Shown in pieces: positions 7,893-15,416 of a stretch of DNA of 36,794 nucleotides. The translations under genes were made by a program, and so were the position numbers. The first letter of the stretch is position 1; each line of letters opens with the position of its first letter. Under the pieces are notes generated by a model. The model worked only from the letters and a program-made list of their open reading frames with translations. It was not told the DNA's origin and ran no database searches. The stretch lies in contig JACRFA010000139.1 of NCBI GenBank assembly GCA_016218065.1, positions 1 through 36,794 of the forward strand, written 5' to 3'. This stretch comes from Ignavibacteriota bacterium (GTDB taxonomy: Bacteria > Bacteroidota > Ignavibacteria > UBA10030 > UBA6906).

Positions 7893-8104
7893 GAATTTGT
7901 CATTCTGAGTTCCGAAAAGCAGGCGTGGCTATTTGAGGCAATGACGTGCGCTCCCATTTGTCATTCTGAACGAGCGGAGCGAAGTGAAGAATCCAGAACA
8001 GAGCACGACTGGGTTTCTGGATTCTTCGGCTCTGAAAAACGAGCCTCAGAACGACAAATTCATGTACGTCATTAGCAGTTCCGAAAAGCAGGCGTGGCTA
8101 TTTG
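7893..8104. repeat. Composite repeat: two 28-bp direct copies around a 13-bp perfect hairpin
   Basis: A 28-base unit is identical at 7908-7935 and 8077-8104, both times preceded within a few bases by GTCATT. Between them 7986-7998 and 8015-8027 form a perfect 13-bp stem (GAAGAATCCAGAA and its complement) with a 16-base loop. The left side carries the GAGCGGAGCGAAGTGAAGAA pattern that also appears in the element at 9333-9473. It looks like a small non-coding palindromic element family rather than a gene. Confidence 0.7.
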
Positions 8105-8147
8105 GGAAAATGAACCTATGCCGAAGTTTGTCGCGACTTTGGTATCT

Positions 8148-8322
8148 CACCCTTTCGGGGTTCCCTCGCTCCCGCTCGTTGTCGGTGTCGGGGCGTTGCC
8201 CCGACCTGTAGTATTTGACCCTTTCAGGGTCAGCCATTGTCCCCAACGGGGACATATACTACAGCCGAGGGCAACGCCCTCGGAAAGAAAACAACACGAG
8301 GAGCAAAACCCTGAAAGGGTGA
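8148..8322. repeat. Nested cluster of perfect hairpins
   Basis: Five hairpins lie in order: 8187-8205, 8216-8232, 8238-8254, 8265-8283 and 8308-8320. A nine-base outer stem (8206-8214 with 8256-8264, CTGTAGTAT and its complement) encloses the second and third, giving a three-way junction. The outermost arms, CACCCTTTCGGGGTT at 8148-8162 and an inverted near-copy ending at 8322, frame the whole set. No coding potential was found. Together with the composite repeat this explains most of the gene-free stretch 7833-8599. Bases 8323-8527 hold only a small ten-base palindrome at 8443-8452 and an AGGCTC/GAGCCT stem near 8417-8436. Confidence 0.75.
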
Positions 8323-8527
8323 CATCCGTACCGATGCGATCCTTTGCCCCGTGAGTTTGTTGGTTCTCCACCACACGTTAGATCTGCGTTCACTATGAAA
8401 ACCGAAGTTCACTAGCAGGCTCGCTTCTTAGAGCCTCCGTGCCTGCCGGCAGCCCATAACACCGTGTGCTTTCTACAAAATTCCATAGCCAACGTTGAAA
8501 ACATCCACTATTACTCTCGTTGCAGTA

Positions 8528-8555
8528 TTGACTCTTTTGGCTCGATTCTTATAAT
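8528..8555 (+). promoter_or_regulatory. Strong sigma-70-type promoter for the 8600-11515 operon
   Basis: TTGACT at 8528-8533 and a consensus TATAAT at 8550-8555 are spaced by 16 bases. Transcription would start near 8562, leaving a leader of roughly 38 bases before ATG 8600. The leader contains AAGGAG at 8583-8588. Confidence 0.7.
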
Positions 8556-8599
8556 TGAATTCAGCATAGAACATTTTTGCCGAAGGAGTGAGGGAAGCA

Positions 8600-9313
8600 A
8601 TGCGTAAACTACGTGTGGACACATTTCTGTCAGGCTCGGCTGATCAGGAGACCCGGCAATATCATGTGCTCGAGGGACTGAAAAGCCACTACGATGAGTT
8701 TTCACATAACCGTGTGTATCCGTCGTTGGCGGAGTTGGTGGATTTGTATGCGGCGCTGAAGAATATTTTGAACGGCATGAGCGACATTCAAGGTCGCTTG
8801 CCTCACGACATCAAGGAAGTGGATTTGGAGGAAGGGAAGCTCGTGTACGAAACACGCGGGATCAGCGACGACGACTTGACGCACGCGGCAGAACTGATCA
8901 CGTGGGCGCTTCCACAAATCAAGCAAGCCATCGAGGAAGGCGTGAGCATCTACACGTTTGTCGATGAACATATCCAGATCGAACAGGTGGGCATTCTCCC
9001 AATGTATCGCGAAGAAGGCTACTGGTTCGTTCCTGAAAACCGCGCGGCCTTGCTGCATCTTCTGCGGTACGAGATGTCGCTGTTCACCGCGGCGAATGAA
9101 CGGTTCAGGAGTTTGAAGACAACCAACATCGGCGAAGTGGAGCAGAAGCTCATCGTGCAATCGCCCGAATCGATCAAGCTGCGGCTCATCGCGCAGTATC
9201 GCGATCTCCCGAACCCGGCGACATTCATGTGCGAAACAGATTTGGATTTTCCATACGCCGAAACGATTTTGCCGATTGCAAAGCGAAAGTTGATGGCGCA
9301 GGTATTCTCATGA
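8600..9313 (+). CDS. Conserved-looking hypothetical protein, subtilase partner
   Basis: A 237-aa soluble protein of unknown family. The start is ATG 8600, with AAGGAG eleven bases upstream; an in-frame GTG at 8588 would sit inside that site. There is no signal peptide or membrane segment. The sequence is acidic and helical, with an YPSLAELVDLYAALKNILNGM helix near residues 43-65. A mixed segment IYTFVDEHIQIEQVGILPMYREEGYWFVPE follows around residues 115-145. The middle-to-C-terminal part resembles nothing I can name. It has its own strong promoter, and its stop codon lies six bases before the inferred native start of the subtilase gene. The two were therefore tightly coupled, suggesting a functional pair such as protease and regulator or substrate adaptor. 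That role is inference. Confidence 0.75.
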   Translation: MRKLRVDTFLSGSADQETRQYHVLEGLKSHYDEFSHNRVYPSLAELVDLYAALKNILNGMSDIQGRLPHDIKEVDLEEGKLVYETRGISDDDLTHAAELITWALPQIKQAIEEGVSIYTFVDEHIQIEQVGILPMYREEGYWFVPENRAALLHLLRYEMSLFTAANERFRSLKTTNIGEVEQKLIVQSPESIKLRLIAQYRDLPNPATFMCETDLDFPYAETILPIAKRKLMAQVFS

Positions 9314-9330
9314 GGCGGCATGCACGATAC

Positions 9331-9475
9331 TAACAGCGTGTTGAAAAGGCTCTCATGTCATTCCGAAGGAGCGAAGCGACTGAGGAATCTCTCTCTATTG
9401 GTATCAGATTCCTCACCCGCCAAAGAGCGTTGGGGTTCGGAATGACATTGACCTCAGTTTTTCAACAGCCTGCTA
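9331..9475. mobile_element. TA-flanked 141-bp MITE-like palindromic element
   Basis: Bases 9333-9473 are bounded on both sides by TA (9331-9332 and 9474-9475). The ends are imperfect inverted repeats sharing CA-G/-/-TGTTGAAAA (left 9334-9346, right complement within 9460-9472). Inner inverted arms carry GTCATTCCGAA near 9358-9368 and its complement TTCGGAATGAC near 9437-9447. GAGGAATCT/AGATTCCTC pairs also occur near the centre. TA duplication is the hallmark of IS630/Tc1-mariner-type transposition, and an IS630-type transposase end lies at 3-140. The element encodes no transposase. It separates the upstream ATG at 9320 from the subtilase body. Confidence 0.75.
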
Positions 9476-10899
9476 AATGTCCGATCTGCAGCCAGCATGT
9501 CGAGCAGTTGATCCGCGAGTTTCGCGGAGAGGGCGAGTTGCGCGTGGTGCAAAAGCTTCAGAGCCTCACTCCATCGTGGTCGCCGGCGGCCGGGCTGTGC
9601 GAGCGTTGCCTGTACCTGAATGAGTTTGCGTTGCGCGAGGAAGGCTTTCTTCCCGACCCTGACGCAATGGGAGTTCCGCAGCAGGCCGGAACGACTGCGC
9701 TGCGCAGCACGCTCTTTCGTCAGCGCGTCGGCAATGAGTTTGCCCTTCTGCCGACTCCGCTTCGACTCAACGCCGATCCGCGCTTCCGCGGCAAAGGCGT
9801 CACGATTGCGTTCATCGATTCCGGATTCTCTCCGCATCCTGATTTGATCAAGCGCTGGAATCGCATTCGAGCAATCGTGGACGTGACGGACGATCGATTC
9901 CCGCGCGCATACTTCTCTCATCCGCATGTTGAGAGCTGGCATGGCACCATGACGTCTGTAGCCGCTGCCGGCGATGGATACCTTTCGCGCGGCCTGTATC
10001 GCGGCATCGCATCGGATGCAGACGTTGTGTTGATCAAAGTGTGGGATACCAACACCCGCCACATCAGCATGCGGGACATCACCCGCGCGCTGCGATGGGC
10101 AATCGAGCACGCAGCCGACTACGGAATCAGAATCATCAGCCTCTCCGTTGCCGACGATGAACCTGCGTCGCTGCGTGAAAGCCCCGTTGATCTTGCGGTT
10201 GAGGACGCAGTGAGCAAGGGAATCGTCGTCGTCACGGCGGTGGGCAATAACCCGACGAAGCCCATCGTACCGCCGGCCAGCTCTCCCTCGGCAATCACAG
10301 TAGGCGGGCTTGATGATCAGAATCAGATCTGGAAAGACTATCGCCAGATGTTTCACTCCACGTTCGGCACAACGCTCGACGGCCACTTGAAACCGGAGTT
10401 GATTGCGCCCGCAATCTGGGTCGCCGGCCCGATTTTGCCCGGCACCGATCAATCGCAGGAAGCGCCGCTGCTCTTCAAGCTGTTGCACGTCGGCCAGCGA
10501 CATGCGGAGAACATTCTGGAGAACCATCGCGACATCTTGCATCACGCGCCGAAAGGTCTGGCAAAAGGAGACTACAAGTCGTGGGCGCGTTCGCGCATCA
10601 GCGAGATGAAATACATCGCTCCGCATTACAAGCACGTTGACGGCACGTCATTCGCATCGCCGATTGTCAGCTCGGTCGTTGCGCAGATGCTCGAAGCGAA
10701 TCCCGGTCTCTCTCCGGCCGATGTGAAAGCAATTCTCATGCATACCGCCGAGCCGCTGCGCCACGTCGCACGTGATCAACAGGGAAAAGGCGTTCTCAAT
10801 CCGCGTGCAGCCGTTGAGTTGGCGCTTGCCGGAACGCTGCGCGCCGGCGTACATCTCAGACATCCTCGCACACAACACATCCCCCACAATGAACAATAA
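9355..10899 (+). CDS. S8 family subtilisin-like serine protease with N-terminal CxxC/CxxC module
   Basis: The readable frame gives 514 aa. Catalytic residues are D155 (IAFIDSGFSPHPDL), H196 (SWHGTMT) and S432 (GTSFASPIVSS). The oxyanion Asn is in VVVTAVGNN (298/299). No signal peptide or prodomain is visible, so it appears cytoplasmic. Before the protease domain lie CPIC (C42, C45) and CERC (C82, C85), a likely zinc-binding pair. A helical insertion of about 60 residues (373-428) precedes the Ser motif. Codons 1-40 derive entirely from the TA-flanked element. Excising the element restores MHDTKCPIC from ATG 9320, giving a 478-aa native form. Present initiation at 9355 (AAAAGG upstream) or 9442 is uncertain. 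It overlaps the DUF4230 gene by 11 bases. Confidence 0.85.
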   Translation: MSFRRSEATEESLSIGIRFLTRQRALGFGMTLTSVFQQPAKCPICSQHVEQLIREFRGEGELRVVQKLQSLTPSWSPAAGLCERCLYLNEFALREEGFLPDPDAMGVPQQAGTTALRSTLFRQRVGNEFALLPTPLRLNADPRFRGKGVTIAFIDSGFSPHPDLIKRWNRIRAIVDVTDDRFPRAYFSHPHVESWHGTMTSVAAAGDGYLSRGLYRGIASDADVVLIKVWDTNTRHISMRDITRALRWAIEHAADYGIRIISLSVADDEPASLRESPVDLAVEDAVSKGIVVVTAVGNNPTKPIVPPASSPSAITVGGLDDQNQIWKDYRQMFHSTFGTTLDGHLKPELIAPAIWVAGPILPGTDQSQEAPLLFKLLHVGQRHAENILENHRDILHHAPKGLAKGDYKSWARSRISEMKYIAPHYKHVDGTSFASPIVSSVVAQMLEANPGLSPADVKAILMHTAEPLRHVARDQQGKGVLNPRAAVELALAGTLRAGVHLRHPRTQHIPHNEQ

Positions 10900-11515
10900 A
10901 TCATCGCTCATCATCATCGCCGTTGGCGTCGCGCTAGTTCTCGCAGCGTTCGCCGCTTACGTCGTTGTTGTGAAGATTCCGTCCGATCTGGCTGCGGGCA
11001 TCGCCAAAGGCGTCAACGAAGCGTTCAACTTCACGCCGCAGGTCAAGATGGAAAACACGGTCGTGATCGAACAGACGGTTCCGATCACCGAGCTTGCGAT
11101 TGTCTCGCGAGATATTTCTGTCGACTACACGTGGTCGCATGAATGGCTGGGAAGTACGAAGACGATTGCGCTGCGCGGAACGTTTACGGCAAAGGCGGGC
11201 TTTGATTTGCGCGAGCCGTTCGCTATCGAGATTACGAAATACCCTATCACCGTTCGGGCGAACATGCCGGCGCCACAACTTCTTTCTGTACAGATGAACA
11301 CGTACAAGATTCTTGAAGATGAAAGCGGGTGGTGGAATAGAATCACGAATGCCGATCGCGAGCTTGCTGTCGCAGCACTGCAACACCGAGCGCGGGAAGA
11401 AGCGATCAACTCCGGTATGCTCGCCGAAACGCGCGCGGCAATAGAAGCGCGTATCGCTGAGATCGTCAGGAAACACGACGCGACAATTGACCTGGGATAT
11501 TCATGGCGTAATTAG
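10889..11515 (+). CDS. DUF4230 membrane-anchored protein
   Basis: A 208-aa protein whose ATG (10889) lies inside the last codons of the subtilase gene, an 11-base overlap typical of translational coupling. Residues 5-26 form one membrane anchor (SLIIIAVGVALVLAAFAAYVVVV). The rest matches DUF4230 (PF14014): a strand-rich section with VEQ/IEQTVPITELAIV and the PITVRANMPAPQLLSVQM segment. The GWWNRITNAD loop and the helical REEAINSGMLAETRAAIEARIAEIV tail follow. Function of the family is unknown. As the third gene of the unit it may place the operon's activity at the membrane. No independent promoter is seen. Confidence 0.8.
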   Translation: MNNKSSLIIIAVGVALVLAAFAAYVVVVKIPSDLAAGIAKGVNEAFNFTPQVKMENTVVIEQTVPITELAIVSRDISVDYTWSHEWLGSTKTIALRGTFTAKAGFDLREPFAIEITKYPITVRANMPAPQLLSVQMNTYKILEDESGWWNRITNADRELAVAALQHRAREEAINSGMLAETRAAIEARIAEIVRKHDATIDLGYSWRN

Positions 11516-11531
11516 TTTTGTGGGAGGACAT

Positions 11532-11646
11532 GGCCCGGTCCCGTCACATGATGTTTCAGATTGGAAAGTTTAGAACGCAGGGTTTCGGCGCGTCAACAGG
11601 GCTGCGTCCGTTCAGGACAACACCGTCTCCTGGTGTCCGGGACCGG
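11532..11646. other. Nested inverted repeats in a gene-free gap, possible structured RNA
   Basis: In the 447-base gap 11516-11962, CCGGTCCCG at 11535-11543 pairs perfectly with CGGGACCGG at 11638-11646. Inside lie a small TTTC/GAAA hairpin near 11557-11570, a GAACGCAG/CTGCG-GTTC pairing, and GGACAACACC (11615-11624) with GGTGTCC (11632-11638). It matches no RNA family I can recognise. The rest of the gap shows only an ACGTGGACGA/TCGTCCACGT inverted pair at 11868-11877 and 11951-11960, and no convincing gene. Confidence 0.3.
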
Positions 11647-11962
11647 CTTCTTCAAACTGGGATTGTCAAACAACGAGGGGATTTTTGCTTGCCGTAAGAT
11701 ACAACATCGAAAGCCCGCGCGCCACAGTATTATCGCGGAATTTTATTTTGCGCAAAAGATTTTCGGCGGGAGTTAGGTTTTGCTACTATTATCGGTGCAA
11801 ACAAATCTCTGAATTGTGATAGTCAGATTTGTCAAATTGGATCTGTCGCATTCGTGTCTTGCTTGGGACGTGGACGAGAAGTAGCTTGTTCAAGATTTCG
11901 ATACCATCCTTGCAACAAAATCGACAGGTGAATTTTTGGGATACTATTTTTCGTCCACGTCT

Positions 11963-14005
11963 CTAGCGCACAATCACCAAGCTTCTCGTGAGTGACACGC
12001 TTCCAACTTCCAACCTATACCAATATGCGCCGCTCGGAAGTCCTTCAGCATTCCATTCCACAAAATGCGTTCCTGCCGGCCTCGTCTCGTTCACAAGTGT
12101 CGCGATCTCGCGGCCGAGAACGTCGAATACCTTGAGAGAGACAAATCCCAATTTGGTCCCGACTTTGTCGGAACCAAATCCCGATTGGCCATTGGCATTG
12201 GGGATTTGGTATATGATTCTCGTTGTTGGGTTAAATGGATTTGGATAGTTCTGCTCGAGACGAATATCCTGAGGCTGAGTATCTGTTGCAACTGATGTCG
12301 GCAGTTGGTTCCGATAGTAACTGAAGTTGCCGTTATACTCGCCGATGATGACGTCGGGTTTGCGGTCGCCGTCGAGATCGGCAAATCCGGGTGACGCATC
12401 CTGACCGACCTTGATTTGTGCAAGCATGGCGTCGTTGCGCGACCACACCGGAGAGAATCTCGTGCCGATGTTCTCGTAGTACAACATCGTTCCGCTGATG
12501 CCGCCAATGATCAGGTCGAAGTCGCTGTCGTGATCGAGATCGACAAACGCAGGTTGACCATTCCGCGCAGACGACACGCCTGCGATAATCGCGTTATCCT
12601 GCACGAACGAATTCCCTCCCTGATTTCGAAAGAAGGCGATCGCAGAGGCATCTTCCGCACCGACGAGCAGGTCCTTATCGCCGTCATCATCGATGTCCAC
12701 CAACGCGGGCGCGCTCATCCAGCCGACATCGATTGCAGCAAACATCGTTGTGTTTTGCGTGAAGGAGGTGCCATTGTTGATGTAGCAAAAGACTTGTCCC
12801 GCGAGTGCACCGGCAACAATATCCTGATCTCCATCCGAATCGATATCAACAAAGACCGGCGAGCTATAGGAGCCGACGTCGAGAGATGTGAACGTCGAAG
12901 TTGTCTTGGTGAATCGTGGAGCGAACCGCGTCCCGTCGTTACGAAAGTACTGTATGCCGCCCAGCCAATCGCCGCTGATCATGTCAAAGTCGCCATCGTT
13001 ATCGAAGTCCGTAAGCGACGCGGATGCGCCATTGCCGGAGATGCGGACGACCCGGAAGTAAGCAGGATCGTATTGAAACTGCGGCGACGTTCGCGTGCCG
13101 ATATTCTGATAGACGTACAGCGTGCCGTCAGAGGTTCCGTACGTGAGATCGAAGTCGCCGTCCCCGTCAAGATCTGAAAACGTGGGATCTTTCCAATACG
13201 TTGACGACTCCACGACGTTGAAGGTCGTTGAGTTGCCTGCCCAGCTTGGCGCGGTAACAGTTCCCGTATTTCTGAAGTAAACAAATGTCTGCAAATCTCT
13301 TCCGAGCAAGAGATCGAAGTCGCCGTCGTTATCGAGGTCTTTGAGAGTTGGATACGAATTCAATCCGATATCCGGAATGCCGATGACGAGCGAATCGGCC
13401 TGGACAAAATTCGGCTGCGTTCGTGTCCCGACATTGCGGAAGCCCATCGTGATTCCGGGGGTCGGACCGCCGAACAGCGACTCACCGATGCCGACGAGAA
13501 GATCACGATCGCCGTCGCCATCAAGGTCGGCGAATGCTGGCTTCGCATCAGTTCCGATGAGCGTGTTGACGTGTGAGAAGATTGTGGTGTCCTTCTGCCA
13601 AACCGGAGTGAGCGTGTCGCCGATGTTTCGATAGAAGAGTAGCCCGTTGTACCCACCGACGACAAAATCCCAATCGCCGTCGCCGTCGAGGTCGCATGTC
13701 GCGGGATAATCGGTGTTGGCGCCGGCTGCTCCTCCACTGTAGATCGAGGCAAAGGTCAGCGTGTCAGCGGCGTACTTCGGCGGCGCACCAACTCCCAGGT
13801 TGGTGAAATACCCGAGCCGTCCCGATGAGCTGCTGCCTAACAGCAAATCGAGCTTGCCGTCGCCGTTGAGATCGGCGAACTCTGGCGCAGAAAAATTCTT
13901 GACCGCGACGCCTGAGGGATTGAAGACAGTATCGATCTTCAGCCATTGCTGCGCATGCGCATGGGAGATGAGGAGGCAAGTCAAAAGCATTGTAAAGAAT
14001 TTCAC
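11963..14005 (-). CDS. Secreted ten-repeat VCBS/FG-GAP protein with T9SS sorting domain
   Basis: The start is GTG 14005, with AGGAG seven bases upstream; ATG 13990 is an alternative. The 680-aa product has a signal peptide (about residues 1-18, ending AHA-QQ). Ten FG-GAP/VCBS repeats follow, each with an F-x-D-L/I-D-x-D-G-D-x-D-L/I-x-x-G calcium-loop core and an ending like YFRNxG. The repeats span about residues 40-575. The type IX secretion C-terminal sorting domain starts at residue 583 (LEQNYPNPFNPTT) and ends SLTRSLVIVR. Such proteins are exported by T9SS and cell-attached or released; VCBS repeats form beta-propellers with adhesion or binding roles. A palindromic insertion adds residues about 603-621 to the sorting domain. 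Confidence 0.9.
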   Translation of the reverse strand: MKFFTMLLTCLLISHAHAQQWLKIDTVFNPSGVAVKNFSAPEFADLNGDGKLDLLLGSSSSGRLGYFTNLGVGAPPKYAADTLTFASIYSGGAAGANTDYPATCDLDGDGDWDFVVGGYNGLLFYRNIGDTLTPVWQKDTTIFSHVNTLIGTDAKPAFADLDGDGDRDLLVGIGESLFGGPTPGITMGFRNVGTRTQPNFVQADSLVIGIPDIGLNSYPTLKDLDNDGDFDLLLGRDLQTFVYFRNTGTVTAPSWAGNSTTFNVVESSTYWKDPTFSDLDGDGDFDLTYGTSDGTLYVYQNIGTRTSPQFQYDPAYFRVVRISGNGASASLTDFDNDGDFDMISGDWLGGIQYFRNDGTRFAPRFTKTTSTFTSLDVGSYSSPVFVDIDSDGDQDIVAGALAGQVFCYINNGTSFTQNTTMFAAIDVGWMSAPALVDIDDDGDKDLLVGAEDASAIAFFRNQGGNSFVQDNAIIAGVSSARNGQPAFVDLDHDSDFDLIIGGISGTMLYYENIGTRFSPVWSRNDAMLAQIKVGQDASPGFADLDGDRKPDVIIGEYNGNFSYYRNQLPTSVATDTQPQDIRLEQNYPNPFNPTTRIIYQIPNANGQSGFGSDKVGTKLGFVSLKVFDVLGREIATLVNETRPAGTHFVEWNAEGLPSGAYWYRLEVGSVSLTRSLVIVR
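12142..12208. repeat. Intragenic palindromic repeat in a T9SS sorting domain
   Basis: Bases 12151-12163 and 12167-12179 form a 13-bp stem with one mismatch and a three-base loop. Outer arms (CAAATCCCAAT near 12142 and its near-complement near 12208) frame it. It lies in frame in the gene 11963-14005 and encodes the Gly/Ser/Lys-rich stretch GQSGFGSDKVGTKLG. That stretch interrupts the usual beta-strand spacing of the domain in a loop. Confidence 0.65.
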
Positions 14006-14158
14006 GTCGTTACTCCTGGAATTGCTAAGTTGGCCGTCAGGGAACTCATCAAACGTTTCAGACGGTATGAGGGAAAAGACTCTGCTAATAAGAACACCAT
14101 ATTGCCACGGAAATGCAATCTGGATTTCGTGACGACAAGAAAGCACGTGACCATCGAT

Positions 14159-14187
14159 TTGCAATCGACAATCATTTGTAGTATCGT
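14159..14187 (+). promoter_or_regulatory. Weak candidate promoter for the methyltransferase gene
   Basis: TTGCAA (14159-14164) and TATCGT (14182-14187) are 17 bases apart and about 50 bases before ATG 14237. Each box matches the consensus at four of six positions. It lies in the 231-base region shared with the divergent VCBS gene. Confidence 0.25.
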
Positions 14188-14236
14188 TGAGGTGATTTTG
14201 CGAATCATTACTCCAACAACGAATACCGGAGGACGC

Positions 14237-15355
14237 ATGCCAAAGACGTTGACCGCTCCACCATCCAAGACGGGCAAAGCATCATCGCTCGATCCTCTTA
14301 TCGAAAAATTGAATTCATTCTCGACCAACAACTACTGGGATCTCGGCAAGTTTCTCGTCGAAAAAGTTATTCCGGCCGCGCTCAAGGAAGGAATCTTCGG
14401 CGAGCAGATGCTGAAGCGGATGGCCGATGTGCCGGGATTCAAGTTTCCGTTCAGCATTCTGAAGCAGTGTCAGATGTTCTACACATACTATCCCGACGTC
14501 GAGAAGCGACCGTTGCCGGAGATTTTCTACTTCGAACTTGCCACGAAGCTGGATGAGAGCAGAAAGCGCGCAGAGTACGAGAAGATGGCGATTGCAAACC
14601 GATGGACCATCTCCGATCTTCAGCGGCACATTCGCGAAGACGAGCTGGCGCGGCGCGAAGATGAGAAGACAAAATTCGGCTTCGACCTCAAGGAGAAAAC
14701 AATCTGGTCCGTTGACGCGCCCGACCCGCGCTTTGGAAAAGCGGGGTACAAAGGACGCCTGCCGGGCCAGCTGATTGCCAACGCACTTTTCTATTACTCC
14801 GAACCCGGCTGGCTTATTGTCGATCCGATGGCCGGAAGCGGCACGATTGGCAACGTCATCGAGACAATTCCACACTTCAGCAACCGCCACTGCCGCATGT
14901 ACGATCTTGATCCGAGCGATCAGCGCATTCAGCGCGCCAACATTCTGCAGACAGGAATCCCGGAGCAATCAGCGAGCGTTGATTACGTGTTCCTCGATCC
15001 GCCGTCGGAATTTTATCCGAAGTCCGATGACGCGGAGTTTTCTGTGAACGCGGCGAAAGCGGAAACGATGATGAAGCTGAAGACAATCATCCGCGAGGGA
15101 AACAGGATTCTCAAGCCAAAGGGGCGACTCTCCATCATCGTCGAGATGACGGTTGGCAATTTCGGGTTCATCGATTTTCCATTCGAAGTCACGTCGGTGA
15201 TGAAGGAATTGAACATGAAGCCGATCGGCAAAGTGTATTTGCCGAAGCGCGGCGATGCTGCAAAGGTGCATGCGCACACGTCAACCGAAGGCCCACGCCC
15301 GATGGCAAGCGATTGCCGTGAGCTGTTGACATTTGAGAAGCAGCCAACGGCGTAG
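14237..15355 (+). CDS. DNA methyltransferase-like protein with a DUF1016 (YhcG)-like N-terminus
   Basis: ATG 14237 follows CCGGAGG, giving 372 aa. Residues about 30-135 resemble the N-terminal HTH part of DUF1016/YhcG proteins. Visible there are NNYWDLGKFLVEKVIPA, a KFPFSILKQCQMFYTYYP helix, and KRAEYEKMAIANRWTISDLQRHI. The C-terminal half is a class I SAM methyltransferase. RLPGQLIANAL resembles motif X, DPMAGSGT (196-203) is motif I, and LDPPSEFY (253-260) is motif IV. The I-before-IV order excludes the beta class. DPPS rather than DPPY leaves the target (N6-A, N4-C or RNA) open. No restriction enzyme or specificity subunit is next to it, so it looks orphan. The PDDEXK nuclease normally following the DUF1016 N-domain is absent. 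Confidence 0.75.
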   Translation: MPKTLTAPPSKTGKASSLDPLIEKLNSFSTNNYWDLGKFLVEKVIPAALKEGIFGEQMLKRMADVPGFKFPFSILKQCQMFYTYYPDVEKRPLPEIFYFELATKLDESRKRAEYEKMAIANRWTISDLQRHIREDELARREDEKTKFGFDLKEKTIWSVDAPDPRFGKAGYKGRLPGQLIANALFYYSEPGWLIVDPMAGSGTIGNVIETIPHFSNRHCRMYDLDPSDQRIQRANILQTGIPEQSASVDYVFLDPPSEFYPKSDDAEFSVNAAKAETMMKLKTIIREGNRILKPKGRLSIIVEMTVGNFGFIDFPFEVTSVMKELNMKPIGKVYLPKRGDAAKVHAHTSTEGPRPMASDCRELLTFEKQPTA

Positions 15356-15416
15356 GGCGACTGACTCACAGTACGAGATGACTCTGAACTGAAACCGAAG
15401 CAGGGAGGAAAAGCTG

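Noticed and set aside
7908-8104. Possible CRISPR array from the repeated 28-base unit
   Set aside because: Only two copies exist, the spacing is 141 bases and the spacer is itself palindromic; no cas gene is near.
9454-10635. A 393-aa minus-strand frame
   Set aside because: It lies fully antisense to the subtilase, is rich in Arg/Ala as expected of a shadow frame, and has no ribosome site.
11561-11776. A 71-aa frame in the gap after the DUF4230 gene
   Set aside because: No ribosome site and no resemblance to a protein; it overlaps the inverted repeats.
12416-13177. A 253-aa plus-strand frame
   Set aside because: Same cause: the complement of the VCBS repeats, with repeated VAVVIEI-type text.
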